IMG/VR virus record: IMGVR_UViG_3300033141_005977
Span: 1-22,098 of that record
DNA from: a virus
DNA length: 22,098 bases
Reading direction: 5' to 3' (one strand)
Part shown: piece by piece, positions 13,114-18,878 of the stretch
Position numbering within the stretch: position 1 is the first letter of the stretch
Layout of the letters: each line of letters begins with the position of its first letter
Program-made: the position numbers and the translations under genes
Notes under the pieces: generated by a model
What the model was told of the DNA's origin: nothing
The model's database searches: none
Seen by the model: the letters and a program-made list of their open reading frames with translations, nothing else

Positions 13114-15981
13114 ATGTCAGTTAAAAAATTCAAATTTGTATCTCCCGGCGTCTTCGTCAAAGAGATCGACAACTCTCAACTACCTGCAGCTGCACGAAGT
13201 GCTGGCCCAGTAGTTATCGGCCGCCTCCCCAGAGGCCCAGCAATGGAACCCATCAACATTAGTTCTTTTTCAGAATTTGTTGATGTTTTCGGAAACCCCG
13301 TCCCAGGGAAAGCAACTGGCGATGTGTGGAGAGACGGAAACCTTCAGGGGCCAACTTATGCATCATATGCGGCCCAAGCATATTTAAGAAACAGTGTAGA
13401 TGCCATTACGGTCTTAAGATTGGCCGGATTGGAAAACGATGATGCCGACGATCCAGCAGGTGCTGCAGGCTGGGGCACCGTTGACATCGACACTTCTCCG
13501 GCATCTAACGGTGGAGCATATGGCCTTTTTCTGTGCAACCCATCGGGATATACTGCCACAACCACCGAGCAGGGATACCTTGCAGGCATTTTCTATTTTG
13601 CTTCCGGCGGTGCAGTAGTAATGACCGGCACTTTGGCTGGTGCAGCCGCTCCAACACAGGGAATCGGTGCACTATTCAACACATCCTCGGACATCGGAAG
13701 CTCTAAAGGTCCAGACTTCGAGGCTATGATTATTGATGCCTCGGATGCGGAAGTATACAAGACAACTTTTAATTTCGATGTATCATCTAGAACATTCATC
13801 AGAAAAATATTTAATACGAATCCGCAGTCAACAAACACCGCAGTTATTCCAACAGATTCTTTCTCTAGAGGTGAAGAGCTTTATTGGCTTGGGGAGACAT
13901 ACGAATCTTTCATTCAGAAAAAGCTCGATGACGGATCTCTAAGTACCGCCTCTTACGGACTCATTCTTCCTTTCGACGACGCAACAAAATCTAATTACAG
14001 ACAAGATGCAACGAAGGCTGCAACCGGGTGGTTCTTTTCTCAAGATGTGGGAACCGACTGGGCATCATGGGAAGCATCAAAGATGCAAAACCTCTTCAAA
14101 ATCCATGCTACCGAGCCGGGTAAATGGATTCAGGACAATCTCAAAGTATCGGTCCAAGGCTTAAGCTATTCTAGAGATACAACCGGAACAAATTCTTATG
14201 GATCTTTCACGGTAGTCGTTAGAAAGGCTGATGACACTGACGGAATAACTCAGATTGTTGAAAGATTTTCAAATGTGAATTTGAATCCGCTCTCTGATAA
14301 TTACATCGCCAAAAAAATTGGTGATAAATACAGAGTTTGGAGTCAAACAGATAAAGTTTTGAGAGAATACGGCGAATATGGGAATGCTTCAAAATACATT
14401 AGAGTAGAAGTGGCAGATACCGTCCGCAATGGTATTGCAGATCCAGTTTTACTGCCCTTTGGAGTATACGGGCCTTCCAAAATCAAGGATGTTTTGGTGG
14501 AAGCATCAGTAATGACCCCTGCAACTGTTTTAGAACCAGGGTCGGCTGGTCCTCGTAGTATCGCTGCAGGTGCCGGTGGCACCGAGATCAATACGGGTTC
14601 CTTGACACCATACACACTTAATATTAATTTCCCAGAAACACAATTAAGAATTTCTTCTTCAGCAGGCGGCTTGACGGATCAGACAGATGCTTATTTCGGT
14701 CTGAACGCCTCTTCCTACTTGGAGAATACAACATTTTATGCGAGCAATAGAGCAGATGCTGGCTTGGGAGATTATTTATATCCCCTCGGCGGCATCGCCT
14801 CTGGCGACATCGACAATCAGTGGGCTTTCTCTCTTGATAATGTTGTTAAGCCACTTGGCAAAACATACACATATTATGCAGCAGGATCCAGAGTTGCTGG
14901 TGATTCATACTCAGCATCTGGCAGCTGGAGAGAAGTGGTAGATGACGGATGGACTAGATTCACCTCGCCCCTCTTTGGTGGCTTTGATGGTTTGAACTTA
15001 GTAGAAGTGGAACCCTTCAGAAATACGGGCATGGACGGCGAAACTCTTCAGAGCGATTATGCACTGAACACTCTTCGTCAGTCTATTGACATAGTTGCAG
15101 ACCCAGAAATGATTGATTGCAATCTTATAACTGCCCCAGGGATTACAAATACCGTTATAACAGATCACATGATGCAAGTTAGTGCAGATAGAGGAGATTG
15201 TTTAGCGATCGTGGATATTCAAGATGTTTATGTTCCTTTTACGGAAAATAAAACTCAATATGCAGATCCTAGCCAGCGCCCCCAATCGGTCACTGCAGCA
15301 GTTTCGACTCTCGAAGAGCGACAAATAAACAACTCTTACGGCTGTACATACTACCCATGGGTCCAGATCCAGGATAGTGTGACATCCAACAGCAGATTGT
15401 GGGTTCCACCTTCGGTTGTAGTATTGGGGACTTTTGCTTCCTCTGAAGCTCAATCGGAAGTTTGGTTTGCACCTGCAGGGTTCAACAGAGGCGGGTTATC
15501 GCAAGGTTCCGCTGGAATCCCAGTGTTAAATGTTAGTCAGAGACTGACTTCGAAAGAGAGAGACAAACTATATGATGCTAACGTCAATCCTATTGCCTCT
15601 TTCCCGAATGAGGGCATCGTGATTTTCGGACAGAAAACACTCCAGGCAACACCTTCGGCTCTTGACCGAATCAATGTGAGAAGAATGATGATCTTTGTTA
15701 AGAAGCAAATTTCCATTTTTGCCAATTCGATTCTCTTTGATCAGAATGTGGAAGTTACTTGGAATAGATTTAAAAGTCTCGCTGATCCTTTCTTGGCCAG
15801 TGTACAGACTAGATTAGGCTTAAGCGACTACAGATTAATTTTGGACAATACAACTACTACACCAGATTTGGTGGATCAGAACATTGTATATGCCAAAATC
15901 TTCTTGAAGCCAGCTAAAGCAATTGAGTATATTGCACTTGACTTTGTTATTACGAATCAAGGCGCAGGTTTTGAGGATTAA
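13114..15981 (+). CDS. Tail sheath protein, T4 gp18-type, unusually long
   Basis: The sheath polymerises around the tail tube and contracts to drive the tube through the host envelope. The 955-aa protein begins with the family hallmark VSPGVFVKEID (about residues 8-18), followed by GPVVIGRLPRGPAMEP and SFSEFVDVFG. It ends with the conserved C-terminal sheath domain: a VRRMMIFVKKQISIFANSILFDQN block, VTWNRFKSLADPFLASVQ, LGLSDYRLILDNTTTTPDLVD and a final KAIEYIALDFVIT. T4 gp18 is 659 aa, so roughly 300 residues are extra, mostly between the N-terminal domain and the C-terminal core, presumably outward-facing insertion domains. An AGGAG site lies 11-12 bases upstream. The tube gene follows directly, the standard order. 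Confidence 0.95.
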   Translation: MSVKKFKFVSPGVFVKEIDNSQLPAAARSAGPVVIGRLPRGPAMEPINISSFSEFVDVFGNPVPGKATGDVWRDGNLQGPTYASYAAQAYLRNSVDAITVLRLAGLENDDADDPAGAAGWGTVDIDTSPASNGGAYGLFLCNPSGYTATTTEQGYLAGIFYFASGGAVVMTGTLAGAAAPTQGIGALFNTSSDIGSSKGPDFEAMIIDASDAEVYKTTFNFDVSSRTFIRKIFNTNPQSTNTAVIPTDSFSRGEELYWLGETYESFIQKKLDDGSLSTASYGLILPFDDATKSNYRQDATKAATGWFFSQDVGTDWASWEASKMQNLFKIHATEPGKWIQDNLKVSVQGLSYSRDTTGTNSYGSFTVVVRKADDTDGITQIVERFSNVNLNPLSDNYIAKKIGDKYRVWSQTDKVLREYGEYGNASKYIRVEVADTVRNGIADPVLLPFGVYGPSKIKDVLVEASVMTPATVLEPGSAGPRSIAAGAGGTEINTGSLTPYTLNINFPETQLRISSSAGGLTDQTDAYFGLNASSYLENTTFYASNRADAGLGDYLYPLGGIASGDIDNQWAFSLDNVVKPLGKTYTYYAAGSRVAGDSYSASGSWREVVDDGWTRFTSPLFGGFDGLNLVEVEPFRNTGMDGETLQSDYALNTLRQSIDIVADPEMIDCNLITAPGITNTVITDHMMQVSADRGDCLAIVDIQDVYVPFTENKTQYADPSQRPQSVTAAVSTLEERQINNSYGCTYYPWVQIQDSVTSNSRLWVPPSVVVLGTFASSEAQSEVWFAPAGFNRGGLSQGSAGIPVLNVSQRLTSKERDKLYDANVNPIASFPNEGIVIFGQKTLQATPSALDRINVRRMMIFVKKQISIFANSILFDQNVEVTWNRFKSLADPFLASVQTRLGLSDYRLILDNTTTTPDLVDQNIVYAKIFLKPAKAIEYIALDFVITNQGAGFED

Positions 15982-15991
15982 AAAAAGCTAG

Positions 15992-16005
15992 CAACTATAT
16001 AGTTG
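15992..16005 (+). promoter_or_regulatory. Perfect 14-bp palindrome before the tube gene (contains ACTATWTAT-like motif)
   Basis: CAACTATATAGTTG is its own reverse complement. It sits in the short gap between sheath and tube, 20 bases before the tube ATG and just ahead of the AGGAG site. It includes ACTATATAG at 15994-16002, matching the motif seen before other structural genes. It could be an operator, a promoter element or a small hairpin at the ribosome-binding region. Confidence 0.35.
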
Positions 16006-16025
16006 TAGATAGGAGAAATTAAATC

Positions 16026-16568
16026 ATGGCTAATGAGTTTTGGACAAGTGCTAATGTCGATCCAAAAAGGAAATATAGATTTGTGGTGGAGTTCGCAGGA
16101 GCTGGCGGAATTGGAGCCCTTTGGTTTGCTAAAACCGTCGACAAACCAGAGATAACTGTTAATACTGGGGAAACAAAATTTATGCAACATACTTTTTATT
16201 ACCCCGGCACCGTTCAGTGGAACGAGATTAACCTTACACTGGTTGATCCAGTATCTCCAGATGCATCCGCAATAATGCTTCGGATTTTACAAGAATCTGG
16301 CTACACTGGCCCCCAAGGTGCTAAAACAAATATGAGATCTATCTCTAAAGCTTTAGCAACAGAGAGGCTCGGCCAAGTTGTCATCTCCCAATTATCTGCA
16401 GATGGAGAAACACAAGAGAAATGGACTCTGAAAAATGCTTTCATTACCAAAGTATCCTGGGACGGTTTGGATTATTCTTCAGAAGAACTGAGCGAACTCA
16501 CATTGACGATGAGATACGATTGGGCTAGTTGTGAAGTCGGTGAAAACAAAGCCGAATTCTTGAAATAA
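16026..16568 (+). CDS. Tail tube protein, T4 gp19-type
   Basis: Stacked hexamers of this protein form the rigid tail tube through which DNA passes. It has 180 aa (T4 gp19 has 163). The N-terminus MANEFWTSANVDPKRKYRFVVEF leads into a beta-rich body with AKTVDKPEI, the HTFYYPGTVQWNEINLTLVDP block and a C-terminal LKNAFITKVSWDGLDYSSEELSELTLTMRYDWA, all typical of T4-like tube proteins. It lies directly after the sheath, with an AGGAG site about 11 bases before the ATG. It ends 17 bases before the next gene. A diverged paralogue lies at 17673. Confidence 0.94.
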   Translation: MANEFWTSANVDPKRKYRFVVEFAGAGGIGALWFAKTVDKPEITVNTGETKFMQHTFYYPGTVQWNEINLTLVDPVSPDASAIMLRILQESGYTGPQGAKTNMRSISKALATERLGQVVISQLSADGETQEKWTLKNAFITKVSWDGLDYSSEELSELTLTMRYDWASCEVGENKAEFLK

Positions 16569-16585
16569 TAACATAGAGGTGAAAA

Positions 16586-17446
16586 TTGGCAAGAAACAGT
16601 AAGAGTAGGCTGGGCAAAGACCTAGAACCTACCAAACCTTCTGCATCGGACCCCGTTGCAGAATTAACAGAAACCGGTAGTTTGTCCTTTGCGACTCCAA
16701 CCGAGTTCGTAGAACTTCCGTCAGGCGGTCATCATTATCCAGAAGGGCACCCATTACACAATGTGGCCACCATCGAGATAAAATACATGACCGCGAAAGA
16801 GGAGGATATCCTATCTTCCAAAACTTTAATTAAGCAGGGCATTGCTATTGAAAGATTGCTAAAAAGCATTATCATTGACAAGAGCATCCGTCCAGACTCT
16901 ATTTTGAGTGGTGATCGCAACGCTATCCTGGTTGCATGCCGCATTAATGGATATGGAAGTGAATACTCGACAAAAATCTCATGCCCTTCTTGCATGAGTT
17001 CGGCCGATCAGGAATTTGATTTATCAACCCTGTCGAATCGTGAAAACTCAGAAAAGGAAGAAGACGATTTTGAATGGACTTCTCCAAATACAATATCTGT
17101 TGTAGCCCCATTATGCAAGGTGAGAGTGGAAATGAAGCTCCTGACGGGAAAAGAAGAAAATTACCTTGCAAGATTAATTGAGTCGAAAAGAAAAAAGAAA
17201 ATGCCAGAGAGTTCATTGACTGATACCCTAAACATACTGATATCATCTGTCAATGGAGAAGAATCGAGAGCAATCATAAAAGAATTCATCGGAATTATTC
17301 CAGCTAGAGATTCTAAATTTCTTCGAAGAGCTTATGAGCAGGCTGCACCAAACCTAGATATGACACAGACCTTTGAATGTGATGTATGCAGTTATGTAAC
17401 GGACGTGGAGGTTCCGTTCACCACTGACTTTTTTTGGCCTAAGTGA
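16586..17446 (+). CDS. Tail/baseplate hub assembly chaperone, T4 gp26 (T4_baseplate family)-like
   Basis: By position between tube and tape measure, this acts where lambda gpG acts, as an assembly chaperone for the tape measure or hub; T4 gp26 is the nearest named family. The 286 aa begin with TTG, chosen because of the AGAGGTG site 4-7 bases upstream and no better in-frame start. The hallmark FVELPSGGHHYPEGHPL (41-57) is followed by KYMTAKEEDIL (66-76) and a helix LIKQGIAIERLLKSIIID. Two Cys pairs, CPSC (133-136) and CDVC (265-268), could bind one zinc across the fold. It ends TTDFFWPK and stops at TGA TGA. The seven T residues at 17429-17435 near the end probably allow a shift into the downstream frame (see separate entry). 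Assignment is fairly confident. Confidence 0.8.
   Translation: MARNSKSRLGKDLEPTKPSASDPVAELTETGSLSFATPTEFVELPSGGHHYPEGHPLHNVATIEIKYMTAKEEDILSSKTLIKQGIAIERLLKSIIIDKSIRPDSILSGDRNAILVACRINGYGSEYSTKISCPSCMSSADQEFDLSTLSNRENSEKEEDDFEWTSPNTISVVAPLCKVRVEMKLLTGKEENYLARLIESKRKKKMPESSLTDTLNILISSVNGEESRAIIKEFIGIIPARDSKFLRRAYEQAAPNLDMTQTFECDVCSYVTDVEVPFTTDFFWPK
17429..17435 (+). promoter_or_regulatory. Candidate programmed ribosomal frameshift site (seven T, +1 or -2)
   Basis: In the chaperone frame the sequence reads GAC TTT TTT TGG. A Phe tRNA on the second TTT can re-pair perfectly one base forward (17433-17435) or two bases back (17430-17432), entering the frame that reads GGC CTA AGT GAT. The -1 frame is closed by TAA at 17440-17442. 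The downstream frame is open from 17400 to its TAG at 17622-17624, so the T run lies inside the overlap. Confidence 0.6.
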
Positions 17447-17624
17447 TGAATACATAAAGAATGTCTATGAAGAGTTCTTTTTGATGAAATATCATGGTGG
17501 ATGGAGTTTTATTGAGGCATACAATTTGCCAATCAAAATCCGACGCTGGTTCTTAAATAGGTTAGCTGATCAGCTCAAAAAAGAAGCCGATGAGATGAAA
17601 AAATCTTCAAAAGGTAAGAGATAG
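17436..17624 (+). CDS. Frameshift extension of the tail assembly chaperone (gpGT/gp51-like tail), 62 codons
   Basis: This frame encodes GLSDEYIKNVYEEF, then MKYHGGWSFIEAYNLPIKIRRWFLNRL, and a charged tail ending KKSSKGKR. It resembles the short C-terminal parts of T4-like hub-assembly chaperones, with the aromatic-Gly-Gly block before a helix ending in NLPIxIRRW. No ATG, GTG or TTG in this frame lies before TTG 17481 / ATG 17484; starting there would discard the conserved-looking first 16 residues and leave only a weak GAAGAG site. With a +1 shift the fused product is 283 + 62 = 345 aa. The alternative, a stand-alone 46-aa protein from 17484, cannot be excluded. It lies just before the tape-measure block, as lambda gpT lies before gpH. 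Confidence 0.6.
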   Translation, partial: GLSDEYIKNVYEEFFLMKYHGGWSFIEAYNLPIKIRRWFLNRLADQLKKEADEMKKSSKGKR

Positions 17625-17644
17625 GGGATTATTTCTTACCTTTT
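17609..17644 (+). terminator. Hairpin overlapping the end of the chaperone extension, possible bidirectional terminator
   Basis: Bases 17609-17622 pair with 17631-17644 as a 14-bp stem (core AAGGTAAGA / TCTTACCTT, one G-T wobble) around an 8-base loop at 17623-17630. The TAG stop begins at the last stem base and ends in the loop. The stem has A residues on the left and four T residues on the right, so it could work in both directions. The T tract is short and is part of the stem, so termination may be partial, or the structure may protect the RNA end. Confidence 0.5.
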
Positions 17645-17653
17645 ACTATTTAT
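17645..17653 (+). promoter_or_regulatory. ACTATWTAT motif upstream of the tube paralogue
   Basis: ACTATTTAT follows the hairpin at once and lies 19 bases before the GTG start at 17673. The extended motif reads TATTTATA, the reverse complement of the T4 late promoter box TATAAATA, so orientation is wrong for a T4-type late promoter driving this gene. It is a candidate element only. Confidence 0.28.
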
Positions 17654-17672
17654 ATAAAGGGAGACTATATCC

Positions 17673-18533
17673 GTGGCTGCTGACTTCTGGACAGAAAGCA
17701 ATTTTCAACCAATGCAGAGATTTCGTTTTGATGTGCAGACGAATCTTTTCAAGATGGACTCGGTAGGTGGTCCCGGTTCAAATATCGCTCAATTAGATAT
17801 AACCCAACCTTTCACTATCAATCCAGCATACATTAAGGCTGTAAATTTGCCATCAGTTACTTTTGGGTATGATAACGATGCTGCAAATATTGGCTCTGAC
17901 GGACCAAACATAGAATCACAAGACCCAACGATGACAGAACTCGAACTTCGATTCTATATGTTTCCCGACCTCGCGATTGATATCCAAGATATATTCCATA
18001 CATACTATCTGCAAAATCTTAAGTCAAATGGTGCGAACCTGGACACATACCATGGCAGATTGCCAAGAATACTCAGCAAAGACAGGATCAGCCTAAAACC
18101 AAGTCGTTTAATTGTGGAAAAATCACAAATTATTGTTAATATATATGACCCAGGTGCCGGATCTCCAGTTTCCGGTACGGAACAGGCACTGGGCAACACA
18201 TCCATCGCAAGGGAAGCCATCGCCCAGCTGCAGCATGACAAGGCGAACGGAATACTGGGCATGATATCAGTTAAAAAAAGTGTCGACAGGCTCAAGGGGC
18301 GCTTACAACAAACCAGCACTCCGATACGAAGTATAAAATATTATGGAGTATATCCCGTTTCCTACGATCTTGGGACTCTAGAATACGGAAACTCAGAAAT
18401 ACTGGAAGGATCGATGAAATTTTATTTCCACGGTGTAGAGACCTTATCACCGAACAAAAAAGGCAAATATGAGCAAATTATAAATAGCTCCTTCACTAAT
18501 AAAGGAAAGCGAACCATGGGAGAATTTGAATAA
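17673..18533 (+). CDS. Tail-tube-like paralogue (second tube-fold protein, probable tube terminator or baseplate-junction protein)
   Basis: The 286-aa protein opens with MAADFWTESNFQPMQRFRFDVQ, which parallels the tube protein opening MANEFWTSANVDPKRKYRFVVE position by position. It also shares a C-terminal block with tube-like strand pattern (RSIKYYGVYPVSYDLGTLEYGNSEILEGSMKFYFHGVE). In between are an acidic, NIESQDPTMTELELRFYMF core and an inserted helical region at about 165-215. T4 encodes tube-fold paralogues gp48 and gp54 at the baseplate end, and other phages use one at the tube tip; this gene may play such a role. The GTG start is supported by GGGAG about 9 bases upstream and by the match to the tube N-terminus. 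The stop overlaps the next ATG by one base (TAATG). Confidence 0.72.
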   Translation: MAADFWTESNFQPMQRFRFDVQTNLFKMDSVGGPGSNIAQLDITQPFTINPAYIKAVNLPSVTFGYDNDAANIGSDGPNIESQDPTMTELELRFYMFPDLAIDIQDIFHTYYLQNLKSNGANLDTYHGRLPRILSKDRISLKPSRLIVEKSQIIVNIYDPGAGSPVSGTEQALGNTSIAREAIAQLQHDKANGILGMISVKKSVDRLKGRLQQTSTPIRSIKYYGVYPVSYDLGTLEYGNSEILEGSMKFYFHGVETLSPNKKGKYEQIINSSFTNKGKRTMGEFE

Positions 18534-18859
18534 TGGAACATATAGAGATAGATTTAGAAGAGATGAAAAAGAATGAAAACATGCTCAATGAAAGTTTCTT
18601 GAGAATGTATGGCACGGTCATAGAACTTCTCATAAAACAAATGTTTGGCATGCCGATGTTCTCGGGTACCAGCACTATTGCGGGCAAGTCGGGAGACATT
18701 AGGGCTTTCGCAAAAGCAATTGGGAACGAAAAAAAATATATCGAGACAGCAAAAAAATATGGATTAGATAATCCAAAGACCTATAAGCAGAAAAGTGTGT
18801 TGACCAAAGCCACCAAAGCTTTTGAGTCGAAAACAGGCATTAAGTGGCCGTTTAAGTAA
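18533..18859 (+). CDS. Small hypothetical protein (108 aa) before the tape measure
   Basis: I do not recognise this family. The start overlaps the previous stop by one base (TAATG), so translation is coupled. The N-terminal half is acidic then helical (IEIDLEEMKKNENMLNES, MYGTVIELLIKQMFGMPMF), with a Gly/Ser/Thr-rich turn at about 44-54. The C-terminal half is lysine-rich and helical (KKYIETAKKYGL, VLTKATKAFESKTGIKWPFK). Its place between the chaperone/tube block and the tape measure suggests a small tail-assembly or tube-tip factor, but this is inference from position only. Confidence 0.68.
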   Translation: MEHIEIDLEEMKKNENMLNESFLRMYGTVIELLIKQMFGMPMFSGTSTIAGKSGDIRAFAKAIGNEKKYIETAKKYGLDNPKTYKQKSVLTKATKAFESKTGIKWPFK

Positions 18860-18878
18860 ACAGGAAACCTTTTAAGAA

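Noticed and set aside
17429-17442. Lambda-type -1 frameshift on the T run
   Set aside because: After a -1 shift the next codons are TTG GCC TAA, a stop within three codons, so it cannot reach the downstream frame. Only +1 or -2 can.
2905-17446. UGA reassigned as a sense codon (suggested by the TGA at 22079)
   Set aside because: TGA ends the neck, DUF444 and chaperone genes in coupled overlaps or doubled stops, and no other gene shows internal TGA, so standard termination fits.
17647-17654. T4 late promoter
   Set aside because: TATTTATA here is the T4 box only on the - strand, and no - strand gene follows. I did not find a clear + strand TATAAATA in the gaps I read.
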